Shown: piece by piece, positions 1-12,375 of the stretch
Layout of the letters: the number at the start of each line of letters is the position of its first letter
Numbering within the stretch: the stretch's first letter is position 1
Assembly (NCBI GenBank): GCA_933207985.1
Contig: OW240916.1
Coordinates: forward strand, 133,166,834 to 133,230,833
DNA length: 64,000 nucleotides
From: Pelobates cultripes
Lineage: Eukaryota; Chordata; Amphibia; Anura; Pelobatidae
Direction of reading: 5' to 3'
The notes under the pieces: generated by a model
The model's input: only the letters and a program-made list of their open reading frames with translations
The model's database searches: none
Told to the model about the DNA's origin: nothing
Position numbers and translations under genes: made by a program

Positions 1-847
1 CCAAGTGTCCCTTTAAGCTCATACTATAATGGTTCCTTATGAATACTGAATTAGCATTTTAAAGCACCAACCTGGTTGTGGTTATAGTGTCAGGAATGCC
101 TGGGTGCTGTTCTAGTATAATCATCAGAGCATTTTAGAACCATTTGACAACTTACCAAAGTCTCCTAGACACCTGCAACAGTTTTCTTCTGCAGAGGGAG
201 GCTATTCATCAAGCAAGGTCAATCCAGAACTGCACTCAATTGGCTAACAAGCATGAGCTCTGCTGCTCTCAGTAGAGCCAGCAGATTCTCATGCAGTAGA
301 ATCCTAGAAGCAAAGTATGCCATGTCTGCATCTGGCATAAGTTACACAGGCATGATTTTACTGCAGTCCTGGCACCACTACAGCAGTGGTGATGCCTGCA
401 TGGAATATTCCTTTAAATGAGTACTATTGACCACATGTTTAGAATTATAGTTTACTATTGTTAAATTATAACTGTATAGCTACTTTCTTCTTTTGCAGTT
501 GCAGAGGCTTTTGCATACATTCCAAAGCTTTAAACAGTTACTGGATGTTGCTAACAAGATCTCACTGTGGTGTTTTCAAATTTATCTCGCACGTGCCTCC
601 TACCATGTATATATTTTTATTGCTAGATAGGCCGGCACACTGTGTGAGCAGATCTGAAATTCCTGAACTACTCAGCCCACGTTAGGAGTTATTTAAAATC
701 TAGTTAGACCTCGCCTCAGCAAAATTTAGCATTCAGGTTTTTGTGCATTTCATCTATAATCGAGCTAGACAAGAGATGTATCCACAATCATTTAAGTTAT
801 TCTGCCTCTGCAATGTTCCCTCACTCTAGAGCACCATTGTAAGTGTG

Positions 848-1296
848 TTAAAAGGGACACTAAGCACCCAGACCACTTCAGCTAATTGAAGTGGTCTAGG
901 TGCTGTGTCCCTTTTGCATTTAGTGCTGCAATGCAAGACATTGCAGTTCCAGGGAACTCAATGCTTTCCTATATGGAAAATCTGACACTGGAGGCCCAGA
1001 CCACCAAGTTTGCAATGTACCAGACAGCCATTGGGGGGCGCTTCTGGAATCTTAACACTTTTGTCCGTTGACGGTGGACGTCCTCCAGCATCAGATTTTC
1101 TCCATAGGAAAGCACTGAATAAGGCTTTCCTATGGGGAGCTTTAATGCGCACACGGCCCCTGCCGGCTGATGTCACTCGGCACTGGATTCAGGCAAGTGG
1201 TTTTAACCACTTTAGCCCTGCGGAAGGAGGGACCCATTAACCTTATATTGCCAGGAAAACCGCGTTTTCCTAGCACTATATGATCCCTATAATTAA
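848..1296. mobile_element. MITE family A (TTAA-flanked), diverged copy
   Basis: A non-autonomous element with TTAA at both edges. One end reads TTAAAAGGGACACTAAGCAC, followed by a short hairpin (accacttcagct / aattgaagtggt). The other end carries the family's CCAGGAAAAC / GTTTTCC and GCACTATA motifs next to a decayed terminus. The interior has the family-wide CCATAGGAAAGCA / CTTTCCTATGG block. Nothing is coded; local open frames are shadows. Confidence 0.7.
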
Positions 1297-2489
1297 GGGC
1301 CTGGGTACTCAAGACCAACCTTTGGTTGTTGTACTGAATACTGCAAGCCCGGTGGTTGGTGGTTGGTGGGTGTGGGTGTGGGTGTGGGTGTATTTTTTTT
1401 TTTAAACCAACAAAAGTCACCAAGACCACTTCCTATGAGTAGCATTTTGACATGCACAGAGCTTACTGCTCATACTCCATCCCCAATGCTCCCCTATGAG
1501 CAGCATTGGATTGGACGATCACAGAAATCTGGATGACTGTGAGAAGAGTAACGAGGAAGAAAGGCGAGTCAAAGGATTTAGCAAGTACTCTCAGGTTCAG
1601 GCAAACCTGTTCGTAAAATGTAGCAAGTTTGCCGAACCGGTGATTAAAATAGCCGACTGATGTGTCAAAAAGGGCTGACACCAGGAGGGGGCTCGGCCAC
1701 TTGTCCTGTATGCCACCAGGTGCGCGGCCCCTCCGTAGTCTGCAGCTCTGCCAGATGCAGAGCTGCAGACTATGGTGTAGAGATCTCATGATCTCTGGGC
1801 AGTCAGAGCATTACCCCCGCCCCCACCATCACCATCTGCCCTACTGTCACCCCCACCCCCTGTTAACACTTGCTATACCGTCACACACACTGTCACCATG
1901 GCTGGGGGCAGGGAGATGGCAGAGTGGCTGTGGGGATGACAGTGAGGCCAAGGGCAGAGAGATGGCACTGGCAGGTTGTTTGCACATTCACTAGCAGATG
2001 TTTTGGAGCCACACTTGGCTCATTGGCATTATATACAAAGTTTAAGACTGTATTGCTCTTTGGCATGATATACAGGATTTATGCATTTACTGCTCATTGG
2101 CATGATATATACGGTTAAGGCATTTATTGCATTACCCTGCCACCCATGTGTTTTTGCCAACCAGGGCACATGTGTGACTGCGTTGATGTGCTTGTGTGTG
2201 CACGCATGACTTGGTGGTGGAGGGGGTAGAGTTTGAGTCTTGGTCCTAGGCAGCACAGTGTCTTGGGCCAACCCTGTGGTGTTGGAAACATGAAGTTGGA
2301 ACTAGTTACTAGAATTTTATAAATCCCACTACTGACTAAAACTAATCAGCCACTACAACACTAAGGTATTAGGAATACAAACCTGCAGCCATAACACTAT
2401 AGTAAACCGGGTCGCTAGGAAAGGCCACAAAACAATAACTTCTAGACTGTACTTGTTTAAGGCTGCATTGAAATTTGGCTGAATTTGTC
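1297..2489. other. Unassigned intron sequence
   Basis: Part of VLDLR intron 2, since exon 3 lies beyond position 1. It contains a short GGGTGT tract near 1365-1390, C-rich runs near 1815-1860 and a repeated 'gcatgatata' phrase near 2025-2110. I see no coding exon or identifiable element. Confidence 0.4.
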
Positions 2490-2891
2490 AAGTTGGACTA
2501 TTATTGATCCTACTGTGAGACTGGTTATGTTTAGGTTACTGCTGTACCAAACTAGCTACAGCCAGTGGCAATTACACCAACTTGAGTGGGAAATAGCCTG
2601 TCTAATTGATCCAAGAGCAAGACTGGTGGTTAGGCTACTGTTTTACCTTGGCACTGCCAGTGGCAGGGTGCAACTTACACCAAATCTGATCCACTGATTT
2701 GAAGCTTGATACGTCTGTTAACTGTAGAAACTTTTTTGGGTGAGTGTTCAGTATTAAAAAAAAAAAAAAAAAAAAAACAGTTTATTGCCTATTACACCAA
2801 CTTGAATGGCCAATAGCGTGGGCCATTTATCCTAGTGTAAGACTGTTAAGGTTACGACTGTGCCTTACACCAAGTTTGATTCAATGATTTA
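2490..2891 (+). repeat. Degenerate repeat, about 100-130-bp units
   Basis: At least two and probably three diverged copies share the order 'attacaccaacttga', 'aatagc', 'atcc...aagactg', 'ggtta/ggcta', 'cttacacca' and 'tga...tgattt'. The clearest copies are about 2569-2699 and 2788-2891; a more diverged one begins near 2490. A poly-A run (about 2755-2777) separates the last two. It is unlike any protein. Confidence 0.5.
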
Positions 2892-3426
2892 GATGGAGTC
2901 TTATTGTGTGATTTCCACTTTTGCCAATGTGCTTCAGTGCCACTACCTGTGCTTTGCATATTGTAATGCAGTTCACTGAACATGTGAATGAGTGGGAGGG
3001 CATTCTGTTCGGAGTTTATACATTCAATTTTGTATTGTCTAAAGACCGCTTCCACAAGAAAAATAAACTAAAATATTTTGCAGAATTTAGGCTGAAGTAT
3101 TAGAAGTTGGAAAACAAAAATTGGTTTAACTAAATATTTAAATTCCCCGAAATCCTTATGTGAGTTGATGTACAACTGTAATAGTTGTGTATTCAGGGCA
3201 ACTAGCTGTTCATTTCACTTGCTTAGCAAGGAATTTGAAGTGTTTATGTATGAATTAGGTTTGAAAGAGGCTAGGCATTAAAGAGCCTCAAAACCTCAAA
3301 TACTAATTGTAAGCAAAGAAGCTTTGATGTCTATTGCCAGAAAACACTTTAAAACAGGAAGTGCTAACATAAACCAGATCTTTGTCCGAACGAATAAGCC
3401 AGTATTGTGAGCAGCCCAGCACTTAC

Positions 3427-3546
3427 CACAGGAGCTCTCATCCGAACCATCAGCGCAGTCCTCATCACCATCACACTTCCACAGTAATGTAATGCAGCGC
3501 CCATTTCCACACTGAAATTGTGACTCTTCACACAATGTCCTTGTTC
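3427..3546 (-). CDS. VLDLR: VLDLR exon 2: first LDL-receptor class A repeat
   Basis: This exon encodes the N-terminal ligand-binding LA repeat of a VLDL receptor, a type I membrane receptor. The family binds apoE lipoproteins and Reelin, and in egg-laying vertebrates acts as the oocyte vitellogenin receptor. Read on the minus strand, an acceptor (ttgtcttctag) precedes 3546 and a consensus donor (gtaagt) starts at 3426. The exon is 120 nt, phase 1 at both ends, as is usual for LA-repeat exons. The translation has the six LA cysteines ([35 protein letters not shown]) and the calcium-binding acidic DGSDE signature. The run [13 protein letters not shown] matches what I know of VLDLR better than LRP8 or LDLR. 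It joins exon 1 in frame, the split codon giving Gly. No frameshift or missing cysteine is seen. Exon 3 was not found between 1 and 3400. Confidence 0.93.
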
Positions 3547-3739
3547 CTAGAAGACAATTAAAAAGCTTTAAAATAAATAAAATAAAAATAGCTAAGCTCA
3601 GTGTGGTAAGTCAACGTTCTGAAATGAAAGGTTTTCAACAGAGGAGCCCTTCATTAGTTCTCACATGGGTGTTAAAAATGTTTATGCTCACTTGTGCAAT
3701 TACAGAGAGAACCTATACCCTTTTTATATCAGTCTGATC

Positions 3740-4609
3740 CAGGCCTGGACTGGCCTTTGGGCACACCGTGCAAATGCCCGGTGGGCCACGATGTCCATGG
3801 GCCAAAGCCAGCAGGGGAGGTCACAGGATCTCCCCTGCTGGTCTTTGCATGGCCAGAGCTATCTGAACGCCGGCCCTGCTGCATTCCAGTACGGGCCAGT
3901 GGGAGATCAAAGATCTCCCTCACCGGCCCACTTGCACAGACATATGGCTGAGGGGGAGGGAGGGAGAGGAGGGCCCAGCAGAGCTGTATCTTGCAGCTCC
4001 GCCAAGTTCCTTTTGCGAGACCCATAGCGTTGCCATGGCAATGCCACCGGTCTCGTGAGAGAACTCTAGCCCCACAGGCTAGAGTTCACCCACCAGGGAT
4101 GGCGACACTGTTTCCTCTCCCCCGCCCCCCAGCTAAAGGTAAGAAGGGAAGAGGGATACACACCCACACACTACAGCCCCTAACCACACATGCATTACAT
4201 TACACCACAAACAACACTACTAAAACCCGAACTTGTTACACAATACCACACCACAATCAGCTCAATCTACACACGCAATCCTACAAGCAGGCTCCAAACA
4301 CATACACAATACTCCTTCCTGGCCCTTTTGTCTCCTGGTATCCCATTTATAGAGGCACCATAGACAAGTCAGCGGAAACATGTTATTAAATTGCACTGTG
4401 CAGAACAAATACAGTGCTTTCTTCTCATGTTCGAGCTCTGCGCATGATCTGCCCTGGAAGAGCATTGAACCAACATGCTCACTTTGAGATGGGGCATGCT
4501 TGTCATTGGTAATGACAAAACACCCTCTCTGCCCCACCCACTTCTTATTGGGCCGCTGTTATTAAAAAATGTCCAGGCCAAATTTTTTTCCCCAGTCCAT
4601 CTGGCCCTG
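3740..4609. mobile_element. Non-autonomous hAT element, copy 1
   Basis: The termini are inverted (CAGGCCTGGACTGGC... / ...CCAGTCCATCTGGCCCTG) and flanked by an 8-bp near-duplication (gtctgatc at 3732-3739, gtctgata at 4610-4617), the hAT hallmark. The same element occurs at 43537-44960 with a perfect 8-bp duplication. No transposase is present; the interior is G+C-rich, then CA-rich. Confidence 0.85.
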
Positions 4610-4617
4610 GTCTGATA

Positions 4618-5360
4618 GCACTCAAGGGCAATCTAGAACAGGAATGCAGTACAAGTTAAACAGTGAAGTTTGAAGGACCTCCTCACACCATACAAACTCT
4701 GGGAAACTGCATCTGACCACACTGCCCCTTCACTACCTCTGATGGAGAGGATTACCAATTCAGAAATCGGAGGTTAAAATAAATAAATAAATTTAAAAAA
4801 AGCTAATGGCAGCTAGTGGTAAGCACAGAGTCAGCTGCTGCTTTAAGTGGCTCCCGGTTCAAGGTTTACCGATTTAAGACTATCAGAGGGATTGGAAGGG
4901 CAGAGTGATAGGGAGCCATCTTTCAGAGTTTGGCATTAAACAGTTATGGTTAACCCCTTAAGGTAAGGGAGCACCTGGAACCTCCTCACACCATAATTTA
5001 ATTTCCATAAACTGTGCCCAGTGTGGTTCTTTATGGAACAGGATCCATGCCTTCATAATTTATTCAAAAGCCCTCTAAACAACTTTAACTCCGTTTTTAG
5101 TGAATAGATCATGCCACTGCCATCTCACTGCTCCATTCTCTGCCATTTAGGAGTTAAATCACGTTTATGCAGTCTCTACACATTAAATTTAAAGTTTCTT
5201 TACTGCAAAGTGTGCAATGTATAAATTATATCAGCATCTATAAATAAAAATACAAAGATGCACTATACCTTTAAAATACTATTCAATATGTATATACATA
5301 AGTGGTGCAACAATACATGCAAAGTACAATCCAAAGTGCTAAATACCTAGGAGGTGCTAA
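4618..5360. other. Intron sequence with MITE remnants
   Basis: Near 5088-5190 lies a fragment of MITE family E (tagatcatgccactgc, cactgctc, gccatttaggagttaaatca), also seen at 6376 and 60637. A TTAACCCCTTAAGG-like edge is near 4951. The rest is unassigned. Confidence 0.4.
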
Positions 5361-5436
5361 TTAAAGGACCGCTATAGGCACCCAGACTACTTCAGCTTAA
5401 TGAAGTGGTCTGGTTGCCAGGTCCAGCTAGGGTTAA

Positions 5437-7261
5437 AGAGAAAAATTCTGGTGTACCTAATGTAACAGGGGAGAGGGAGACAGACTAGCACAGAGCTGCT
5501 CAAAAACCTGGAACAAATAGGGGTTCACTAAAAACATATATAGAAGATAAGTAAAAAACAAAAAACAAAAACACTGTAGAGGGAGAGTATAGATTCCAGG
5601 AGCTAGCTTAGTGACTAATGGCTAAAGCACTATGACTAGATATGTGTGAAGTAAAATAGCTGATGCTGTACCTTTAAATACTCAATATGTATAGTGTCCC
5701 TTTAAATGAGGGATCAGAGATAAAAAAAAAAAAACAGATAAATAAAGAGAAGTAAATGTAAAGAGAAAGAATGTATACGTATAAAACTAAAACATGAAAT
5801 AGTAAAAAAAACAAAAAAAAACAATTATATATAAAAGGAGTAAAATACGATTAAAAAAAATAAAAATAAAAAAAATAAAAATAGGATGAGATAAAAGTAA
5901 AAATAAACTAAGCTCCTAAATGGATGTGCAGCAAATGATTCTTGTTCTAAAGAATATACTTTGTATTGGCAAAGATGAAAGTATCTAAATATTAAGCAAC
6001 ACAGTACCTGGAACTGTTAGCTTAAGCGATATATACAATGTATCGCTTGTAGACTGAAGCAATAAAAACTGGATCTATTGATCAAAAATGCCAGTTTATT
6101 TCACAGTTAAAAATAGAAATTAAAATTGCAAACATACAGGTAAGAAAAAAAAAATACTAGACTTATGAGTCAAATAACAGCAAGGACCTTCAGATTGTTT
6201 GAGGATGGATATGGATTGTGTTGACAGCTGGTCTGTATTCCGGCTGCCGGTGAGGACGGCGTTGGTCTGAGAGCACGTCCCCAGCAGGAGCCTCACTTTC
6301 GGAGACGTGCAGAGCAGACAATTTCCAGTTACAGTTGCTACCAAAAGGTCCTGTGTTGAGCAACTGTAACAGGAATTAAAGGAACACTATTGTCACCTAA
6401 ATTACTTTAGTTTTAGTGTATAGATCATTCCCCTGCAATTTCACTGCTCAATTCACTGTCATTTAAGAGTTAAATCATTTTGTTTCTGTTTATGCAGCCA
6501 TAGCCAAACCTCCCCTGGCTATGACTGACAGAGCCTGCATGAAAAAAATAAATAAAAAAAAATAAAACTGGTTTCACTTTCCAACAGATGTAATTTACCT
6601 TAAATAATTGTATCTCAGTCTCTAAATTGAACTTTAATCACATACAGGAGGCTCTTGCAGGGTCTAGCCAGTGGCGGATCCAGGGGGGGCAATTGCCCCC
6701 CCCCAGAGAAATCTTATCCCCTGCTGTGTTAATAGCTTGCTATTGCTTCAGTCTACAAGCGATACATTGTATATAATCGCTTAAGCTAACAGTTCCAGGT
6801 ACTGTGTTGCTTAATATTTAGATACTTTCATCTTTGACAATATAAAGTATATTATTTAGAACAAGCATCATCTACCTCACACCTCATTGGGGATTAAGAT
6901 ACCTGTTCTATACATATTCGCTGCACATCCATTTAGGCACTTAGTTTATTTTTACTTTTATTTTTCATCCTATTTTATTATTTATCGTATTTTACACATA
7001 CACACTATGTATATATCTATCATTTTTTATTACTATTCTGTTTCATGTTTTAATTTTATACATATACATTGTCTATCTGTTTTTTTATCTCTGATCCCTC
7101 ATTTAAAGGGACACTATACATATTGAGTATTTAAAGGTACAGCATCAGCTATTTTACTTCACACATTTTATCAATATTATCTATACATTGTGCTTTAGGC
7201 ATTAGTCACCAAGCTAGCTCCTGTAATCTATATACTCTCCATCTAGAGTTTTTTTTACTTA
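5437..7261 (-). mobile_element. Foldback retroelement 1 (inverted arms about 500 bp)
   Basis: A left arm (about 5560-6064) and right arm (about 6741-7255) are inverted copies of one another; for example 'gcttaagcgat' and 'ctgaagcaata' on the left are mirrored on the right. The element is flanked by a 14-bp duplication with one mismatch (5423-5436 and 7262-7275). A tail of about 110 bp (5437-5555) lies outside the arms only on the left. The spacer holds a MITE (6376-6667) and a G-rich hAT-like stretch. No open frame of note and no hammerhead motif was found. The same layout is seen at 25589-26909 and 50348-52170. Confidence 0.75.
6376..6667. mobile_element. MITE family E, truncated, inside foldback element 1
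   Basis: It starts TTAAAGGAACACTATTGTCA and carries 'tttagtgtatagatcatt', 'tcactgctcaattcactg' and 'acaggaggctcttgcagg', as does the copy at 60637-61910. The right terminus is missing where a CAGTGGCGGATCC-type hAT-like end begins at 6669. Confidence 0.65.
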
Positions 7262-7607
7262 CCAGCTAGGATTAACCTTAGCTGGGTTAATCCAGCATCT
7301 AGTCGCTGTCTCATTGACAGCCGCTAGAGGCGCTTCCGCACTTTCCACTGTGATTTTCACAGTGAGAAGACGCCAGCATCAATAGGAAAGCATTGCGAAT
7401 GCTTTCCTATGAGACTGGCTGAATGCGCGTGCGGCGCATGCAGCCGAGTAGGAGAGTCCCCCACCCGGCGCTGGAGAAAGTGGCAAGTTTAACCCCCTTC
7501 CTCCCCTTTGAGCTCAGCGGGAGTGGGACCCTGATGGTGGGGGCACCCTCAGGGCATTATAACACCAGGAAAACAAGTGTTTTCCTGGCACTATAGTGGT
7601 CCTTTAA

Positions 7608-8985
7608 TGTCTAAAAAGGACAGCAAAATGTTTGTGGAAACAAAGTGCACCAAGTGAAAAAAAAAAAAAAAAAAATCTAAAGAGCACTTACTCTGTAGTA
7701 ACCTAAATAATGCAACTTTCTTCAACTTCACCAGGAATATGTAACTTAGCATAATACCTAGAAACTCAAAGGAAAAACTACATTGTAACTGTGGCATACA
7801 ATAGAATATTGAATAAGTGAATCTAAAAACTCCCAAGAGCAGAGTAGTGTAAATCTGGGTCCTGTCCCAAGGATTTTAAGCTTTAGATAACCAGGATGGC
7901 AACTGGATACAAGATAATTCTTTATTTCCATGAAAATTAAAATTCACGTAAGTGATCTATAAATAACTTGCTAAAGCCTAGTGTGTGACTATCGTTCAAT
8001 TAGAGCATGAGACAAGTACTTCTAAATAAAAAATAAATAAAAAAAACACAAAAAAAAACTACTAAACATAAAGCTAGGGTTTGGGTGCTTTGAGTATCTC
8101 TTTAAAGGCAGTCATCCCAAATGTACCTTTATCATGGCTTCTCTTCCTCCTTCAGAAACAGTTCTTTACTTAATTTCTGATCAGTTTCTCTTTAAATTTA
8201 ATGTCCTCCTCTTGACAGAGCAGAGCTCAAGGCAAGCTCCACATTGTCAAGTAAAATCTTCCCAGCATACTCTCCTTTATATCCAGTTATTCCTTGTAGT
8301 CTCATGAGATCGCCTTGCATCACACCATGTTAAAATCTAAATACTGGCCTCCATCAAGCATGTGCTGGAATTGGATCCAATCACATATTCTGAGCAGAGG
8401 GCAGCAACGTTATGTCACTACCAGTAGTTAGAAGATTCAAAATCACAAAGAACTTAAAGTAAGGTGATCGTGATTCTTATCGAGAAATAAGAATTTCCAC
8501 CAAAAGAAGTTTCCACATATGGAGTTTCTATGCAATGGGAGAGACCAGCAAACAATTAGCCATTGAAAAGGTACTAAGCGTAGAAACACTGCATACACAT
8601 ACACTGCTTTGAATAGGTCACTATTCCAGTGTATTTCATCACCTTCTATGCAATAATAGAAAATGTAAACTGAAACTTTCTTGATGAAATAATTTATGGA
8701 GGTGACAAACCATAATAAGTCTGACCATCTTCTTAATGGTACTCTGTGACCACACATTTAGGACACATGACATGTCGTGAATAAGATTAGCCGGACAGCA
8801 ATCCTTAAAAGGTTAAGGTTTTATTCCAGGGGAAGTGGAGACCTCAAATTTAGATTCTGAAGGATGAAAGCTAAATTTCAATTTCATGGAAAGGACAAAC
8901 AGAACAAGTTGTGCTAGAGAGTTTAACTCTCTTGGTTTAATGTTGCAGGTTATAAGTTCTCTGTCAAAACAAACTCCATTTAGAA
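7608..8985. other. Unassigned intron sequence
   Basis: A/T-rich DNA with short poly-A runs. No exon with paired splice sites and no recognisable element was seen. Confidence 0.4.
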
Positions 8986-9184
8986 CAGTGGTTCCCAACC
9001 CTGTCCTCAACAGTGGTTCTCCCCCCTCCCCAACAGTCCAGGATTTAGAAAATATCAAGTTGTGTCTAAGGTGTTTTTAGGAGAAAAAAAAATTAAATAA
9101 AAATAAAAAACACTTTAGACACAACAGAGTAATCCCTATATCCTGGACTGGTAGGGGTACAGAAGGACTGGGCTTGAACCACTG
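8986..9184. mobile_element. Palindromic hAT MITE
   Basis: The ends CAGTGGTTCCCAACCCTGTC and ...GGGCTTGAACCACTG are inverted and the interior also folds back (cagtccagga / tcctggactg). An 8-bp flank repeats with one mismatch (atttagaa 8978-8985, atttataa 9185-9192). It is non-coding. Confidence 0.8.
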
Positions 9185-9492
9185 ATTTATAACATGCCTA
9201 GCACAGTTACAAGATCAACCCTGCATTTAAGATGTGGCCTGCCAAGAAAAACTACAATACAAATGGAAGCAGCACTGCACTCCCACAGAAAAAGGTCCAG
9301 GGTCGCTCAATCTTTGAGCAACTCATCCATGCAAACAAACTAAAAAAAATATTAAAATAAAAATAGAGTGTTATCAGAAAGGGATGTTCTTCTGTGATAC
9401 TTGTGTGTATGCCAATGATTTATATCATCGCAAAAACTAAAGGTGAGCATCTCTAATTTAGTGTGTCATGTTTAGTTTCTGCAACTAGATCA

Positions 9493-9636
9493 AGCATGTC
9501 AAACTCAAAGTCTAGCATGGGCCACATAAACTAGGTTTAACCCCTTAAGGACCAAACTTCTGGAATAAAAGGGAATCATGACATGTCCTTAAGGGGTTAA
9601 GTTGGCCACAAAAAAAAAAAAAAAAGAAAACCCTTA
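9493..9636. mobile_element. hAT-like end interrupted by a small TTAA MITE
   Basis: The phrase 'gtcaaactcaaagtctagc' followed by 'gggccac' resembles the terminus of Charlie-type hAT elements. It is interrupted at 9537-9600 by MITE family B and resumes as 'gttggccac' before a poly-A run. The far end is not resolved. Confidence 0.5.
9537..9600. mobile_element. MITE family B (TTAACCCCTTAAGGAC)
   Basis: A compact element of 64 bp with edges TTAACCCCTTAAGGACC and GTCCTTAAGGGGTTAA. The TTAA duplication plus CCC-beginning termini fits piggyBac-type non-autonomous elements (inference). Other copies are at 13037, 13822 and 52196. Confidence 0.8.
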
Positions 9637-9991
9637 CTTACACTTACAGTATTAATCCCCCCCCCAATCCCCTTCTACTAAACCACAGCACCCCCTCTAC
9701 TAAATCCCAGCCCACCCCATATACTAATTTCCTGCACCCCTCTGCAGCTGCCAGTGTGCGACTCTGGCCTCTGGTATACCCCAAATGGCGCCGTCTGCGC
9801 CCTGTGCCAAATCTGATCCTCCTGCTACATCTTGAAACCCTGTGAAGGTGGAGCAAGTTGATGTCACAGAATGTGACATGACGTTGCGTGCCTCCATACA
9901 CCGCCAGGTACTCCACTGTCCAGAGAGCAGTGAGATGCTGGAACACAGAGCTCCCTCGCCCCTGTCCCTCCTCACCGGCTGGTTAAGTTTT

Positions 9992-10040
9992 AGCAGAGTA
10001 GGCACCTGCAATGTGGGGGAAAGCAGGTGCCTACTCTGCT
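9992..10040 (+). repeat. Perfect 18-bp stem-loop
   Basis: The arm agcagagtaggcacctgc (9992-10009) is exactly complementary to gcaggtgcctactctgct (10023-10040) across a 13-nt loop. It probably belongs to a decayed transposon, but transcription could yield a small hairpin RNA. Confidence 0.7.
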
Positions 10041-11510
10041 ATAACACCAGCATGTACTCGCCATTGAGCCATTTGTACGTTGGCGAAGGACCCAAGGATA
10101 TGGAATCACAATGGCCCAAACAAAATATTTGCCTCCATTAAATTGGGTAATCGTAATATCCCCACGACGTACTTCAAAACCAGAGTAAGCAATGTACCTT
10201 TCCTGGTTAAATAATTATTGTAAAGCATGATTTGAATTTCCCACTAATGATTAGCGATAGCTAGCAGGGCCATGATGAGTCTTACAATGGTATTGGAATA
10301 GCATTACAGGGCATGCACTCTTAATGCAATTCAATTAAATGTTCCCATCAGCATTGCTATTCATTCATTTTAGTGGCTTGGCAGGTCTCTCCCTTTCATT
10401 GTTAAACTTCTGTCAAGGATGAATAGTTTGTTTCTGTGGCTCTGTTACATTTAACATACTCCTTGTAAGAGGTTTTAGATAGGAGTGTCCACAGGTCACC
10501 ACAATAGCTATTAAAAACAAACTTTGCTGCATGCATCTAGCCCTGTTTTGCTGTATATGCAAAGTGTTTAGCCAATTAATTGCTAATCAGGTTTGAAAAT
10601 TAGGTTTAATATTTAAAGCAGTCATGTCATCTTAACTTTAGCATTAACATTTGATCATTGCTTTCTTAGCAACATAGCCTTCAGTTTACAGTCCACATTA
10701 CTTTTTTTGGTTGTACCTAGTGCCAGAGTGGGCTCATCCATATGGGCATTTTTGGCAGCATCCCAGCTATTATGTGGGAGTAGGGGCAGGGGAGGGGGTA
10801 TTTGCACGAGTAGCACACTCAATGATCTTTATCGAAGTTTAATTAAACTTTATTATGCTTTGTTAGAACACGTTTCCGTCCATAAACCTAGACTTTCACC
10901 AGGACTAAACTCCGTGTATGCCACTTCTAAATATCCAAGTCAAACAAGCAGCATAAGAGACTATCCTATGAGAAAGCCACTCCACCTCCCACCACCAGTT
11001 ACAATGGATTATAAACAAAACATCCTGGTAATTTAGGAGCAGAAACTAGAACCCACCCATATTAAATGATCGAGCGGACAAGCTTAGTAAAAATAGAAAC
11101 CATAAACAACCAGAGAGACAAATTAACAATATCCATATGTTACAACAGTATCAATGTTGAACCATTATAATATGATCACATCTGTTCACAGGAGAGTCAG
11201 TCAAAAGGATTCTATATGTAGAGTGTGAGTATGTCCAGAGTAATTTAAGGCACGTCAGCTAAAATCCAGGAAGTGCCTCTACTTGCTGTCTGATCGTCAC
11301 TAGAGGCAATCTTAGTTCTACATTTACATAGAATACAAGTGGTAGATCTGAGGAGAGATCCCACCCTATATAGTGGTTTACAGTTTAATCAGAAGTTTTA
11401 TTCTGAAACCGATTAAGACTGCCCAGTATCAGATTGGAGGGCTCTGTTTCTATGAGTGGGGTGTGTGATGGCCAAGTATTGTGTCAGTGTTATTAGGAGG
11501 ATGAGAGCTG
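10041..11510. other. Unassigned intron sequence
   Basis: No gene-like signal. A hAT-like G-rich phrase lies near 10720-10800. The rest is ordinary A/T-rich DNA. Confidence 0.35.
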
Positions 11511-11580
11511 CATGTGGGAGGCTAAGTGAGTGTGCGTGTGTCTCTCTCAATTGGCACACACTCACTTGGCCTCCCACATG
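11511..11580. repeat. Stem-loop with 24-bp arms
   Basis: catgtgggaggctaagtgag (from 11511) pairs with ctcacttggcctcccacatg (ending 11580). The arms extend to 24 bp with one mismatch, around a loop of about 22 nt. Confidence 0.65.
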
Positions 11581-11969
11581 TTCTCCACTCCTGCTTCTTT
11601 TTTACGGTGGTCTACTAGAGGGTGAGCTGGGTCTTTGATGCTCCAGTAGGGGAGCTTCATGATCTGCACCAATATTGGGTACAGACCACTTTAACAGTGC
11701 CCCTGTGATTCTGGCACTGAGACATCAATAAGTGTTCTGTACCTGAGGTTGGAACAAACACTTAAGTGAGGGATCTTTTAATCTCCCTGCTGGAGGGTGA
11801 AGGACTGGCACAGCATCAGAAGGATGGAGGCAAAACAAATTAAATGCCAATAAGCAAAAGACATAAAAAAAACAAAAAAAAAACACATAAAATAAACAAA
11901 ACCCACAAGTGGTTTTCTACCAAGGTATACTACCAGTAACCATAGAATAAAACAATGTTTTGACACCCC

Positions 11970-12327
11970 CTTGCAGGATTAATCCAGCCTCTAGTGGCAG
12001 TCTTCCTGACAGCCGCTAGAGGTGCTTCTGAGACACTGGCTGTGAAAAGGATTCAGCGTGCAGATCATCCATAGGAAAGCATTGAGAAATGCTTTCCTAT
12101 GAACCGTTTGAATGCGTGAGGCTCTTGCCGCACATGCGCATTCCACTCACTCTGCAGCCGACGGAGTGGGAGGAGAGGTCACCAGCGCTGAAGGAGCCTG
12201 GTGCTGGAATTTAAGCAACAAACTGAAGGGGTTTTAACCCCTTCAGCGCCAATGGAGGGGGGAACTTAAGGGTTGTATAGAGTCAATAAAATGAATTTGT
12301 TTTCTTGACACTATAGTGAGCCTTTAA
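11970..12327. mobile_element. MITE family A, right part only
   Basis: This holds the family core (gccgctagaggtgctt, ccataggaaagca, cggagtgggagg) and the end 'gacactatagtgagccttta'. The left terminus is absent. Family E-like sequence (cactgctcaattttag, cagaggcatgatc) follows to about 12375. Confidence 0.6.
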
Positions 12328-12375
12328 ATCACTGCTCAATTTTAGAACTTGTTCCTGCAGAGGCATGATCTCTGC

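Larger units (their letters stand above)
5361..7607. mobile_element. MITE family A copy split by a 1.8-kb insertion
   Basis: The left part (5361-5436) starts TTAAAGGACCGCTATAGG and runs to 'ccagctagggttaa'. The right part (7262-7607) resumes at 'ccagctaggattaa' and continues through the family core to CTATAGTGGTCCTTTAA. The two parts together make one family A element. The intervening 5437-7261 is foldback element 1, and the shared 14-mer is its target-site duplication. Confidence 0.85.

Noticed and set aside
1..3400. VLDLR exon 3 (second LA repeat)
   Set aside because: I searched the minus strand for the DGSDE-type signature and cysteine spacing and found none besides exon 2, so the exon lies outside the window.
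5437..7261. Hammerhead-like motif in foldback element 1
   Set aside because: No CUGANGA plus GAAA arrangement was found on either strand; only the architecture is shared with the other two foldback elements.
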